A stretch of DNA of 64,000 nt from JBCCTX01 sp965263105 (GTDB lineage: Bacteria; Bacteroidota; Bacteroidia; J057): contig CBDHGL010000003.1 in assembly GCA_965263105.1 (NCBI GenBank), positions 62,001-126,000 of the forward strand, read 5' to 3'. The number at the start of each line of letters is the position of its first letter. The stretch's first letter is position 1. Both the position numbers and the translations under genes were made by a program. The notes beneath the pieces were generated by a model. That model was not told where the DNA came from and searched no databases. It saw only the letters and a program-made list of their open reading frames with translations. Of this stretch, positions 42,143-51,807 are shown one piece after another.

Positions 42143-45100
42143 ATGCCAGGAAAGATTCATATCAATAATTGTCTAAATTCGGGGTATAAATACGGAAGTA
42201 TTTTCTCCCAGGTCCTTTTAGTGCAATTATTCTCAGTCATTCTTGCTCATGCTACTCCTATGGAATTGGGTAATTGGGCGAGCGTGACGGACTATTTTGA
42301 TTCCTTCGAAAATGACTCGTCTATATGTTGTTCTGATACCACACTTATTTCAGGATCTATCGGGGAGACCGGTGTAGCTGTAGTTACAGATGCAGCCACA
42401 GTTATCAATTTGAGTAGGGCCTATACAAACCCTGTTGTGATTACCGGAGGGATGAATAGAAGCGGAGCCCATTTTACTACTATCAGAATCGATAACATGA
42501 CCTCAACTCAATTTGAAATGCGCTTAATCGATTGGGAATGCCATAATCCCGGTCATGGTCCTGAGGAAGTGCCTTATATGGTAGTAGAAGCAGGTGTCCA
42601 TATCTTATCAAACGGCGCAAAGTTAATTGCACAAAATTATTCCTCTATTGACCATACATGGAGTACACTCCCTTTTCCCGCTACATTTAGCACACTTCCT
42701 GCCATATTTGGACAATGTATTAGCGAAGAAGAACCCTCTCCTCTGGTGGTTTCTTTTGATCAAAATAACTTACAATTGGATCAGTTTGCTGTTCGAATAA
42801 GGGAAAGTGGAGTTGCGGATGGAGTACACCTTCCAGAGAGGGTTAGTGTAATAGCCATGGAGAAAGGTATCTATGAATACGAATCCATGTCATTAGAGGT
42901 AAATCAACTACCGCTGACGCTTACAAATACGGATAACCTCGTTACCCTAGAGAGAGATAACCTGGATGCAGGGACTTTAATTGCGGGAATTCAAAGTGTA
43001 AATTCAGTTGTCCCAGCTACTTTGAATATTAGATTTAGCACCCCTAATTCTGTCTTGATGCGGCTGGATTTTGAAAAATGCTCGGCTCGTGGTGACAGTA
43101 TTGAACCGGAACTAGTAAACTATATAAATATTATTGGTGAAGGGGATATCGTGGCCTGTATCTCGGATACTTCAATGAGAACTCCTGCCGCCCGAATCAT
43201 TGCCAACCCCGTGGTGGGTAACCCGCCATTAGAAGTATCCTTCAATGCGAGTACTTCCTCTGATCCCAATGGCTCCCTCATAGCCTATTTTTGGGATTTC
43301 GGAGATGGTAATACGGGTAATCAAATGGAGGAATTTCATACCTACGCTGATACGGGATCTTATACAGCTACTTTGATTGTTACAGACGATGAAGGCTTGA
43401 AAGATACCAGCACGGTGGAAATAAGGGTTTTTAACCCAAATATAAATCTAGCTCCCCTTGCCGTATTTACAGCAGATCCTTATGAAGGTCAGGCTCCTTT
43501 AAGCGTATCTTTTGATGCGACTTCCTCAATTGATATAGATGGAAGTATCATCAGCTATAAATGGAGCTTTGGAGATGGAACATCGGGAACAGGAAACGAA
43601 ACCACTCATACCTTCCAACAAAATGGGGCCTATACGGTCCAACTAGTTGTTTTTGACGACCAAGGGCTTACAGATACTTCCGAATTAATCATTCGAGTTG
43701 GACTCGACTTTGTGCCCCCTCTGGCAGCATTCTCGGTAAGTGAGCAGAATGGTGTTGCGCCCTTCCCCGTTCTTTTTGATGCTTCTCTGTCCACTGATCC
43801 AGATGGCGAAATCATCTCCTATACCTGGTATTTGGGTTCTGATATCCTAAGTGATGAAGAGTCTTTTGCCTATGAATTTGCAACAGCTGGTAACTATATT
43901 ATTCAATTAGTGGTAGCAGACAACGACAATCTCTTAGATACAGCTAGTATAGAAATTTCGGTCTTACAGGGGAATAACCCCCCCAATGCTGAGTTTACTT
44001 ATATCCAGGGCTCAGGACAAGATTTTCAAGTTGTTTCATTTGATGCATCTGCTTCTAATGATCCAGATGGCTCCATTCAAACTTACAGTTGGGATTTTGG
44101 AGATGGTAAAGAAGAAGTCGGAAAAATTGTCTCACATACTTTCCCTAATGAGGGGACTTATAGGGTGAGATTGGAAGTTGCGGATGATAGTTCAGCAACG
44201 GATACGTTTTCGGTTAATATATCCATAAAAAGGAAAGAAGAGGATACTACTCAGGCCGTTATTGATTGCAAGGATTCTACCTGGGTAATTGGAGAAGTAG
44301 GATTTGTTCAAACTACGGATCAGAATACCCGAGTTATTCTTAAAAATTCGTATAAAAACCCTGTAGTAGTTACAGGGGGCTTTAAAAGATCTGGTTCTCA
44401 TCATACAACGATTCGGATTCAAGGCCTCACCCCTTCGAGTTTTGATATTCGCCTAATTGACTGGGAATGTCGCAATCCGGGCCACGGCCCTGAGCAGATA
44501 CCCTATATGGTTGTTGAATCTGGAAGTTACCTCTTACCCAATGGGAAAAGGCTCATGGCTGGAAACTATGGCTTGGTAACCCACGAATGGGGTAACCGTT
44601 TATTCCCTGCAGATTTTGATCAGATTCCGAGTGTTTTTGGCCAGGTTTTGACCGAAAATGAAAGTGATCCAGTTGTTGTTCAATTTGATAGATCTCAATT
44701 AACGAAAGAAAGTTTTACCACGCGACTTCGGGAAAACCGAACATCTGATACAACTCATGCTGCAGAACGTATTGGAATAATTGCTTTTGAGTCTGGTAGC
44801 TTTCAAAGTAGTAGTTTTTCTTTTGAGACTTCTCAACGTAATTTGGAAATAGGACGCTTTTCCCAAGCCTTCAGCCTTCGCCAGTTCTATGAAAAGGTTC
44901 CCATTATTTTGGGAGCCATTCAAACGACAAATGAGGATATTAGCGCTACTGTACATATTCGGGGGCGCTCTTCAACTTCTGTTGAATTTTCCTTGGATTA
45001 TGAGAATTGTTCGAGTCTCGAGGAGTATAAACTTAAAGAAGAGTTAAGTTATATTGCTTTTGAAACTAATGGGGATATATACGCCTGTGGCTTGGGTACA

Positions 45101-45394
45101 GGAATAGGCGGAGAAGGAGGGTTGGAAGACCCCGAGGCTGAACCCAATAACCAACCTGCGTTGAGATTTCAGGTGTTTCCCATTCCTACGCAAACAGAGA
45201 TTACCCTTATGTTGGAAGAGGAGGGAAGCTTATTTGAATATCAGGTAATAAATTATGCTGGACAGCGAGTAGCCGAAGGTACCCTAAAATCTGGTGAGAA
45301 TGTAGTTAACGTGGAGAAATTGAGTCCGGGAATCTACCTGATGAATGTATACAAGGAGCAAGCAATGTCTTCCCTAGAATTTGTCATCTACTAA
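42143..45394 (+). CDS. Large secreted PKD-repeat protein with a duplicated unnamed domain and type IX tail
   Basis: 1083 residues. Signal-like hydrophobic stretch at 24-40. A domain of about 285 residues occurs twice, at about 55-345 and 708-990: each has 'NPV.I/VTGG..RSG.H.TTIRI', 'IDWEC.NPGHGPE', 'PYMVVE.G', then 'FP..F...P..FGQ' and 'ER...IA.E.G'. Between them are four PKD domains (starting near 350, 434, 523 and 611), each with 'F.FGDG' or related ends and a 'SxDPDGxI' start. The last 75 residues ('LRFQVFPIPTQTEITLMLEE') form a type IX sorting tail. Probably a cell-surface adhesin or glycan-binding protein; function inferred from architecture only. Confidence 0.88.
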   Translation: MPGKIHINNCLNSGYKYGSIFSQVLLVQLFSVILAHATPMELGNWASVTDYFDSFENDSSICCSDTTLISGSIGETGVAVVTDAATVINLSRAYTNPVVITGGMNRSGAHFTTIRIDNMTSTQFEMRLIDWECHNPGHGPEEVPYMVVEAGVHILSNGAKLIAQNYSSIDHTWSTLPFPATFSTLPAIFGQCISEEEPSPLVVSFDQNNLQLDQFAVRIRESGVADGVHLPERVSVIAMEKGIYEYESMSLEVNQLPLTLTNTDNLVTLERDNLDAGTLIAGIQSVNSVVPATLNIRFSTPNSVLMRLDFEKCSARGDSIEPELVNYINIIGEGDIVACISDTSMRTPAARIIANPVVGNPPLEVSFNASTSSDPNGSLIAYFWDFGDGNTGNQMEEFHTYADTGSYTATLIVTDDEGLKDTSTVEIRVFNPNINLAPLAVFTADPYEGQAPLSVSFDATSSIDIDGSIISYKWSFGDGTSGTGNETTHTFQQNGAYTVQLVVFDDQGLTDTSELIIRVGLDFVPPLAAFSVSEQNGVAPFPVLFDASLSTDPDGEIISYTWYLGSDILSDEESFAYEFATAGNYIIQLVVADNDNLLDTASIEISVLQGNNPPNAEFTYIQGSGQDFQVVSFDASASNDPDGSIQTYSWDFGDGKEEVGKIVSHTFPNEGTYRVRLEVADDSSATDTFSVNISIKRKEEDTTQAVIDCKDSTWVIGEVGFVQTTDQNTRVILKNSYKNPVVVTGGFKRSGSHHTTIRIQGLTPSSFDIRLIDWECRNPGHGPEQIPYMVVESGSYLLPNGKRLMAGNYGLVTHEWGNRLFPADFDQIPSVFGQVLTENESDPVVVQFDRSQLTKESFTTRLRENRTSDTTHAAERIGIIAFESGSFQSSSFSFETSQRNLEIGRFSQAFSLRQFYEKVPIILGAIQTTNEDISATVHIRGRSSTSVEFSLDYENCSSLEEYKLKEELSYIAFETNGDIYACGLGTGIGGEGGLEDPEAEPNNQPALRFQVFPIPTQTEITLMLEEEGSLFEYQVINYAGQRVAEGTLKSGENVVNVEKLSPGIYLMNVYKEQAMSSLEFVIY

Positions 45395-45438
45395 TTTAGG
45401 GCCTTGATCCAGAGGGAAAAGGAGCTTATCTTCCCTTA

Positions 45439-46143
45439 ATGAAGCTTCCTTTGCTGTATCTTTTCTGCCTCATCATGACTAAGCCCTTGATCAGTCAACC
45501 CTGTACGGTATACCTTCTACCTGGCCATGGGGCAGATGAACGAATTTTTTCCCGCTTAAACCTCAAAGAATACCCGACAAAGGTCCTTTCCTATCCCATC
45601 CCTCAAAAAACTGAGACTTTTACAGAGTATGCAATGGGAATAGCCTCCCAAATAGATACTTCTGAGGCTTTTGCCTTAGTTGGGATGTCTTTTGGAGGGA
45701 TGATAGCCGTGGAATTAACCAAACACATCAACCCTGACCAAGTAATCCTTATTTCTAGCGCCAAGTGTGCCGAAGAACTTCCCTCGTTGTATAAATCCTT
45801 TCGAGGGTTTCCTATACACAAAGTCCTAGGGGGAGGGTTCTTCAAATGGTGGGGAATTCGTTTACAACCCATGATGGAACCGATCCCTAAGGAGGACCAA
45901 AGCTTTTTTCAGGCAATGCTAAAGGCCAAGGACCCCAAATATATCAAGCGAACCATAGCCTATATCATTACCTGGGAAGAAAAGGGTTGCAATAAGAATA
46001 TTATCCATATCCATGGTGCTCAAGACAAAACCCTTCCGTATAAGAATGTAAGTCCTACCATAACCCTCCCTGACGCGGGGCATATGATGGTCTATACACA
46101 TGCTCAAGAAGTAAGTAATTTGATAATTCAAAATTTGCCATGA
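45439..46143 (+). CDS. Alpha/beta hydrolase
   Basis: 234 residues with an N-terminal hydrophobic stretch (1-18, possible signal). Nucleophile elbow 'GMSFGGMIAVEL' (G-x-S-x-G, Ser near 88), early oxyanion strand 'YLLPGHGADERIF', acid in 'HGAQDKTLPY' and histidine in 'AGHMMVYTH'. The triad is complete. Its last codon overlaps the FAD reductase gene by four bases (ATGA), so the two enzymes may act on one substrate. Substrate unknown. Confidence 0.87.
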   Translation: MKLPLLYLFCLIMTKPLISQPCTVYLLPGHGADERIFSRLNLKEYPTKVLSYPIPQKTETFTEYAMGIASQIDTSEAFALVGMSFGGMIAVELTKHINPDQVILISSAKCAEELPSLYKSFRGFPIHKVLGGGFFKWWGIRLQPMMEPIPKEDQSFFQAMLKAKDPKYIKRTIAYIITWEEKGCNKNIIHIHGAQDKTLPYKNVSPTITLPDAGHMMVYTHAQEVSNLIIQNLP

Positions 46144-47336
46144 GTATCCTGCATACTCAGGTTTGTATTGTGGGAGGAGGTCCAGCGGGATGTACGTTAG
46201 CTTTATTCCTGGCAAAATATGGTATTCCCCACATTCTTATTGAGAAAGCAGCTTTCCCAAGGGATAAGGTCTGTGGTGACGGCCTTACCTTGGAGGTCAT
46301 GCATACCTTGTCTCAGATAGATCCCCATTTGTTGTCCTCCTTTATGGATCACCCAGGGTTTCAACCCTGTTGGGAAGTGCAGGCAACAGCTCCCAATGGA
46401 AAAGTGATTAACCTTAATTTTGATCCCCATGTCCATCCTTTCGCTCCTCTTTACACCGGAAGGCGAAGAGAGTTTGACCATTTCCTATGGAAAAATTTAA
46501 ATAGCTCCTATACCCAACTAATAGCTCCAGCTAAAGTAACGGAGATAAATCGATGCAAGGGTGTATGTCGAATACACATTCGGTCTTCAGCAAACAGAAT
46601 TCAAGAAATCCATAGCCCTCTCGTGGTAGGGGCCGATGGGAGCTCTTCTGTTGTAAGGCGTTTTTTAGGAGAAGAGTCTTCGCTGGATCAACATCTACGT
46701 AAGAAGAAAGGAATAGGAATCAGGGCATATGGGAGGGTAAATCCTATGAGGGAAAGAAAAATGGAGTTTATCTTCTATAAAAAAATATTACCCGGCTACT
46801 TCTGGATTTTTCCGTTATCAAATGATCAAGTGAACATAGGAGTTTATCTCTCCCCCCAAAAAATGAAGCATAGCAGGCATCACCTGCCTTCTTTACTTCA
46901 TTCTTTTCTCAGACAGTATAATATGACTGTACCTGAAATAGATAAGGTTGGGAACTTGGAACTTCCTAAAACTTGGGCTTTACCCTTTTGCAGAGGTGCA
47001 TTTTCCCTTGGTGGAGAAAATTATCTACTACTGGGCGATGCGGGATCCCTTATAGAACCCTTTACGGGAAAAGGAATTGGAATGGCAATGCTTTCGGCAA
47101 AAGTAGCAGCTCATACAATAATTCAAGGAATAGATCATCAAAATAATGTATCTCTACAATACCAAAATGCTATAAAACGTATGTATTCAAGAGAGTATCT
47201 AGCAAGTAATCTCTTGTATAGGCTTTTTTCTCATTCTCTTGGAGCAAATATGGCTGCCTCGCTATTTTCCAGAAAAGCTCTTAGTCGGTATATGCACAAC
47301 CAGCTTCAAAAAGAGATTGTAAAATGGCAGTGTTAA
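46140..47336 (+). CDS. FAD-dependent geranylgeranyl-reductase-family oxidoreductase
   Basis: 398 residues. FAD-binding 'VCIVGGGPAGCTLALFLAKY' (8-27) with following 'EKAAFPRDKVCGDGL', 'VVGADGSSSVVRRFLG' (about 160) and the second dinucleotide motif 'YLLLGDAGSLIEPFTGKGIG' (about 296). This group includes geranylgeranyl reductases, ChlP and related flavoproteins that reduce or oxidise lipid-like or aromatic compounds. No isoprenoid genes are adjacent, so the substrate is open. Coupled to the hydrolase gene upstream. Confidence 0.9.
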   Translation: MSILHTQVCIVGGGPAGCTLALFLAKYGIPHILIEKAAFPRDKVCGDGLTLEVMHTLSQIDPHLLSSFMDHPGFQPCWEVQATAPNGKVINLNFDPHVHPFAPLYTGRRREFDHFLWKNLNSSYTQLIAPAKVTEINRCKGVCRIHIRSSANRIQEIHSPLVVGADGSSSVVRRFLGEESSLDQHLRKKKGIGIRAYGRVNPMRERKMEFIFYKKILPGYFWIFPLSNDQVNIGVYLSPQKMKHSRHHLPSLLHSFLRQYNMTVPEIDKVGNLELPKTWALPFCRGAFSLGGENYLLLGDAGSLIEPFTGKGIGMAMLSAKVAAHTIIQGIDHQNNVSLQYQNAIKRMYSREYLASNLLYRLFSHSLGANMAASLFSRKALSRYMHNQLQKEIVKWQC

Positions 47337-47437
47337 ATTTTGGTAAAATTTGTTACCTCGAGTAGGAATTATTATCCAAATGATGTTAATATTTCTCTCG
47401 GCATGGTATAGATCACTCATCTTTTTGAACTTTTAAT

Positions 47438-47998
47438 ATGAGAAGTATTTTATTAGGGACCCTTGCCTTTATTGCCTGGTCTGTCTTTGGCAATTATTGG
47501 TACGTTTGCAAAATTAAGGGACTTTGTAATGAAGCCCCCACAGTAGTGGAAAATGACCAGGTTAATGAGTCATCCGATACAGTAATTTCAAACTTTAATG
47601 CTTCTATCGAAGAGACAGAGATCAGTGGAAAGATCATGGATACTCTCCCCAATGCCAATGTGTTTGAAACAGTTTATATCAATTTTTTTTCAGGCTCTGA
47701 TAGTATCACCAATGGCCGGGAATTAAAACCTGTTGTTGATCAATTGAAGGAGATTGTCATTCCTGCGGAAGATTCTAAAATTTTGCTGGTAGGGCATACC
47801 GATGATCAAGGAGAGGCGGATTTTAACTACTTACTTGGACTACAAAGAGCCCAGTCATTTAAAAAACTATTGGTAAATCAAGGCTTTGACCAAGAAACTA
47901 TTCATGTGGCTTCGAGGGGGGAAAAAGATCCCCTTGTCGAAAATCTTTCAGAAGCCAACCGAAGGAAAAATCGAAGAGTCGAAATTCTAATATTTTAA
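47438..47998 (+). CDS. OmpA-family protein with N-terminal membrane anchor
   Basis: 186 residues. A hydrophobic segment at 3-20 anchors it. The C-terminal part (about 75-186) is an OmpA-like peptidoglycan-binding domain: 'VYINFFSGSDSITNGRELKP' , 'ILLVGHTDDQGEADFNYLLG' (T/D, Arg-binding Asp), 'ASRGEKDPL' and 'NRRKNRRVEILIF'. The linker (30-70) is acidic. The next gene, a membrane-anchored coiled-coil protein, starts 11 bases after its stop, so they may form one envelope assembly. Confidence 0.92.
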   Translation: MRSILLGTLAFIAWSVFGNYWYVCKIKGLCNEAPTVVENDQVNESSDTVISNFNASIEETEISGKIMDTLPNANVFETVYINFFSGSDSITNGRELKPVVDQLKEIVIPAEDSKILLVGHTDDQGEADFNYLLGLQRAQSFKKLLVNQGFDQETIHVASRGEKDPLVENLSEANRRKNRRVEILIF

Positions 47999-48008
47999 TT
48001 TCTCATCA

Positions 48009-51000
48009 ATGGAAAAATTTTCTGCCATTGCGCAAATTTCTATTCTGCTTCTTATTGCCTTCCTCATAGGAATCCTCATGACCTGGTGGTATCTCCGAAG
48101 GCGGTATCGTAATGCTCAAGCCTATGAAGGGGAAACCAAAGATTTAGAAATCCAAAGGCTTTCGGGAGAATTAAAGAGGTATTCCTCCGTTTTCGAAGGG
48201 AAGAGTCCAGAGGTTTTTAGAAAAAAGCAAGAGGGGATATTATTTGAGAAAGAAGAACAAATAAAAGGACTAAAAGAAGAGCTCAAAAATATTTCCCAGG
48301 TTGAAAACACAGAGGGGTCAAGTGAGCTTTTGGATGAGATTAAATCGGAGTTGGAGGGAAAAGATAGAGAGTTATTGCGGCTTAAGGAACAAATGGAGGA
48401 GCTATCTGTAAATGGAGAAAGCTTAACCCCTAAAGAATTTTTAGCCTGGACGGAATCTGCCCTGGAAGCCAAAACAGCAGAGATTTCACAACTCAATCAA
48501 GAACTTGATTCCCTAAAGGCTGAAGCGGAGAAGAGAGTAAGTGCAGCACCTGCCACCGTTTTTTCAGATGGTCAGATGCTAGCAGAGCAATTGGGGGAGT
48601 TGCGTTGGGCGCTTTCGGATAAGGAACAACAAGTCCAGGACTTAGAAGCGAGGCTTCATGAGGAGCAGGAAGCCATAGAATTGAAAAGTACTTCCCTGGC
48701 CATGCAGCCTTCAGCAGAAGAGAATGGAGAAAAGAACCTGTTAGCTGAACAACTAGGTGAGCTACGCTGGGAGTTATCAGATAAAGAGCAGCAGTTGGGT
48801 ACACTCCAAACCCAGCTGGGGCAAAAAACTCAGGACCTCACTCGTCTCAGCGCTGAGCTTGGCCAACTCAAATATGTGGATATAGATGGGGTGGAGCAAA
48901 ATCCCTGGGATTTAGTCGCCCAATTGCGTGGAGAATTGCAAGCCAAAGAAGCAGAGATGGCTCAACCCATTGTTCCTCCTGAAGCAGAGGAGGAAAAGAA
49001 GCATCTCACCGAACAACTGGGTGAGTTTCGTTGGGCACTTTCAGATAAGGAGGAAAAGTTAAAAACCCTGGAAGCTCAGTTAAATCAGAAGAATCAGGAC
49101 CTCACTCGTCTTAGCGCTGAGCTTGGCCAACTCAAGTATGTGGATATGGACGGGACGGAGCAAAATCCTTGGGACTTCGTTGCTCAGCTTCGAGGAGAGC
49201 TGGACGCCAAGGAGACAGAGATGGCTATTTTGGCAGGAAATAAGGAGTCAACAGAAAATGAAGAAAAGAATCTGCTCGCCAGTCAGCTCGGAGAACTTCG
49301 GTGGGAGCTCTCTGAAAAGGCTCAAGAATTGGGATTCATGAATGAAAAATTGGGCCAAAAGACTCAGGACATCACGCGCCTGAGCGCAGAATTGGGCCAA
49401 CTCAAATATGTGGATATGGATGGCTCTGAGCAGAACCCCTGGGACTTCGTTGCTCAGCTTCGAGGAGAAATGGAGGCTAAAGAGGCTGAGATGACAGAAC
49501 GCCTGCAAGCCAAAGAAGCAGAGCTTGCCCAATTGACGAGCCAGCAAGAAGCTACTCAGCAGGAAGAGAAAAATCAATTTGCCGAACAATTAGGAGAACT
49601 GCGTTGGGCACTTTCTGATAAAGAGAATAAGGTAAAAACGCTGGAGACTCAAATGAATCAGAAGACTCAGGACCTTACACGCCTGAGTGCAGAGTTGGGG
49701 CAGCTCAAATATGTGGACATGGATGGGCTGGAGCAGAATCCCTGGGATTTCGTTGCTCAGCTCCGAGGAGAAATGGAGGCTAAAGAGGTTGAGATGACAG
49801 AACGCCTGCAAGCCAAAGAAGCAGAGCTCGCCCAATTGACGAGCCAACAAGAGGCTACTCAGCAGGAAGAGAAAAATAACTTTGCCGAACAGCTAGGGGA
49901 GATTCGATGGGAACTTTCTGAGAAAGCAGAGCAAGTACAGGCCCTGGAATCCCAGTTAGGACGGAAGACCCAAGATATCACACGCTTAAGTGCAGAGTTG
50001 GGGCAGCTCAAATATGTGGACATGGATGGGCTGGAGCAGAATCCCTGGGATTTCGTTGCTCAGCTCCGAGGAGAAATGGAGGCTAAAGAGGTTGAGATGA
50101 CAGAACGCATGCAAGCCAAAGAAGCAGAGCTCGCCCAATTGACGAGCCAGCAAGAAGCTACTCAGCAGGAAGAGAAAAATCAATTTGCCGAACAACTAGG
50201 GGAGATTCGATGGGAACTTTCTGAGAAAGCAGAGCAAGTACAGGCCCTGGAATCCCAGTTAGGGCGGAAGACCCAAGATATCACACGCTTGAGTGCAGAA
50301 TTAGGGCAGCTCAAATATGTGGACATGGATGGGCTGGAGCAGAATCCCTGGGATTTCGTTGCTCAGCTCCGAGGAGAAATGGAGGCTAAAGAGGTTGAGA
50401 TGACAGAACGCATGCAAGCCAAAGAAGCAGAGCTCGCCCAATTGACGAGCCAACAAGAGGCTACTCAGCAGGAAGAGAAAAATAACTTTGCCCAACAGCT
50501 AGGGGAGATTCGATGGGAACTTTCTGAGAAAGCAGAACAAGTACAGGCCCTGGAATCCCAGTTAGGGCGGAAGACCCAAGATATCACACGCTTGAGTGCA
50601 GAATTAGGGCAGCTCAAATATGTGGACATGGATGGGCTGGAGCAGAATCCCTGGGACTTCGTTGCTCAGCTCCGAGGAGAAATGGAGGCTAAAGAGGCTG
50701 AGATGGCAGAGCTTGTTCAAGCAAAGCATGATGCACAGGTAGAAGGAGAAAATAAACAAGCTGAGATCCTGAGATTAGAAGGGAGCCTGGCTCAATTTAA
50801 CCTAGAAGGGAAAACGGTTACTCCTGGTGAATATCGGGCTCATTTTGCCAGCCAACTGCAACAAAAAGATCAAGAATTGGAAGGCATGCTGGCCGAAGTG
50901 AATCAACTTAAGCAACAATTCCATTCTGCAGGCTTGGATAATGGAGAAAGCTTAGTGGAGTACATGGCACAGAAGAACAAGGAGATCGAAGCCCGAGACC

Positions 51001-51803
51001 AGGAACTCAATCATCTCAAAGAGCAAATGAATCAGTTTTCCTGGAAAGGGATTAGGCTCTCTCCAGGAGATTATATGGCTAAAAGAGATGCAGAGGTAGA
51101 GGCCAAAGACAAAGAGATAGCTCACTTACTAGGCGAACTATCACACCTTTCATGGGAGGGGGCACAACTGAGGCCTGTTGATTTTGCCAATAAAATGAAA
51201 GAACAACTCCAAGCAAAGGAGCAAATTGTAGCAGATAGCGAGGAAGAAATCCGTAATTTGAAGGAGGAATTGGAAAAGTTGAAATTTGTAGAGGTTCAGG
51301 AGCAAAATGGCGAAGAAGACCTAGAGTGGAGAGAAAGAGAAGCTGAAATTGTTCGTCTCAGTGCGGAGAATGAGCAGTTGAGAAAGGGCTACTCAGCTCA
51401 GGGGATTTCCATCGATGAAACCTATATGGACTTTATCCCGGAAGATATCTACAAGCTTTTAGTAGAATATGGGGATGAGGGAATCTCCTTGAGTAACCAC
51501 AATGGCTACTTCCTGGTATTCAATGATAGATTACAGGATCTGACAGAATACTCAAAGGTTGAGGCCAATGACACTTCGGAGAAAATTTTCTTGGAAAAGA
51601 TATACCCAGATCCCGTCTATCGGACTGAAGTAGCACAGCAAATTGCCAATATTCCTGAGGACGGTTCGTTCAACAGCGTTAGGACCCAAATCACCACAAA
51701 GTATGGCAAGAAGCGGGACCTGGATGTGGCATCCACAACTTTCTACCACAAGGGCATGAAGTATTACCTCAGTGCTTATGTGGACATTGAAGGAGAGGCT
51801 TAG
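48009..51803 (+). CDS. Membrane-anchored long coiled-coil protein with tandem 101-residue repeats and a C-terminal PAS-like domain
   Basis: 1264 residues. One membrane segment at 9-28 ('ISILLLIAFLIGILMTWWYL'). Residues 30-1130 are almost wholly coiled coil, rich in Glu, Gln, Lys and Leu. A repeat ending 'LSAELGQLKYVDMDG' then 'EQNPWDFVAQLRGE' occurs seven times; five successive copies are exactly 303 bases apart and nearly identical. The C-terminal 110 residues ('LLVEYGDEGISLSNHNGYFL', 'FNDRLQDLTEYS', 'DLDVASTTFYHKGMKYYLSA') look like a PAS domain without a following catalytic part. Directly follows the OmpA-like gene. Plausible role: a periplasm- or cytoplasm-spanning scaffold with a sensor tip; this is inference. 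Confidence 0.82.
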   Translation: MEKFSAIAQISILLLIAFLIGILMTWWYLRRRYRNAQAYEGETKDLEIQRLSGELKRYSSVFEGKSPEVFRKKQEGILFEKEEQIKGLKEELKNISQVENTEGSSELLDEIKSELEGKDRELLRLKEQMEELSVNGESLTPKEFLAWTESALEAKTAEISQLNQELDSLKAEAEKRVSAAPATVFSDGQMLAEQLGELRWALSDKEQQVQDLEARLHEEQEAIELKSTSLAMQPSAEENGEKNLLAEQLGELRWELSDKEQQLGTLQTQLGQKTQDLTRLSAELGQLKYVDIDGVEQNPWDLVAQLRGELQAKEAEMAQPIVPPEAEEEKKHLTEQLGEFRWALSDKEEKLKTLEAQLNQKNQDLTRLSAELGQLKYVDMDGTEQNPWDFVAQLRGELDAKETEMAILAGNKESTENEEKNLLASQLGELRWELSEKAQELGFMNEKLGQKTQDITRLSAELGQLKYVDMDGSEQNPWDFVAQLRGEMEAKEAEMTERLQAKEAELAQLTSQQEATQQEEKNQFAEQLGELRWALSDKENKVKTLETQMNQKTQDLTRLSAELGQLKYVDMDGLEQNPWDFVAQLRGEMEAKEVEMTERLQAKEAELAQLTSQQEATQQEEKNNFAEQLGEIRWELSEKAEQVQALESQLGRKTQDITRLSAELGQLKYVDMDGLEQNPWDFVAQLRGEMEAKEVEMTERMQAKEAELAQLTSQQEATQQEEKNQFAEQLGEIRWELSEKAEQVQALESQLGRKTQDITRLSAELGQLKYVDMDGLEQNPWDFVAQLRGEMEAKEVEMTERMQAKEAELAQLTSQQEATQQEEKNNFAQQLGEIRWELSEKAEQVQALESQLGRKTQDITRLSAELGQLKYVDMDGLEQNPWDFVAQLRGEMEAKEAEMAELVQAKHDAQVEGENKQAEILRLEGSLAQFNLEGKTVTPGEYRAHFASQLQQKDQELEGMLAEVNQLKQQFHSAGLDNGESLVEYMAQKNKEIEARDQELNHLKEQMNQFSWKGIRLSPGDYMAKRDAEVEAKDKEIAHLLGELSHLSWEGAQLRPVDFANKMKEQLQAKEQIVADSEEEIRNLKEELEKLKFVEVQEQNGEEDLEWREREAEIVRLSAENEQLRKGYSAQGISIDETYMDFIPEDIYKLLVEYGDEGISLSNHNGYFLVFNDRLQDLTEYSKVEANDTSEKIFLEKIYPDPVYRTEVAQQIANIPEDGSFNSVRTQITTKYGKKRDLDVASTTFYHKGMKYYLSAYVDIEGEA
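49260..50710 (+). repeat. Tandem array of 303-base in-frame repeats in the coiled-coil gene
   Basis: The anchor AAATATGTGG(A/T)(C/T)ATGGATGG starts at 49404, 49707, 50010, 50313 and 50616, each 303 bases apart. The last three units are nearly identical at the DNA level including silent sites. Two older, more diverged units lie upstream with shorter periods (anchors at 48870 and 49134, 264 and 270 bases). Typical of recent expansion by unequal recombination; a copy-number variable locus is likely. Confidence 0.9.
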
Positions 51804-51807
51804 TATC

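Noticed and set aside
49260..50710. Regularly spaced repeats that could suggest a CRISPR array or satellite
   Set aside because: Period is 303 bases, the frame is kept throughout and the repeats code for coiled coil; no short repeat-spacer pattern.
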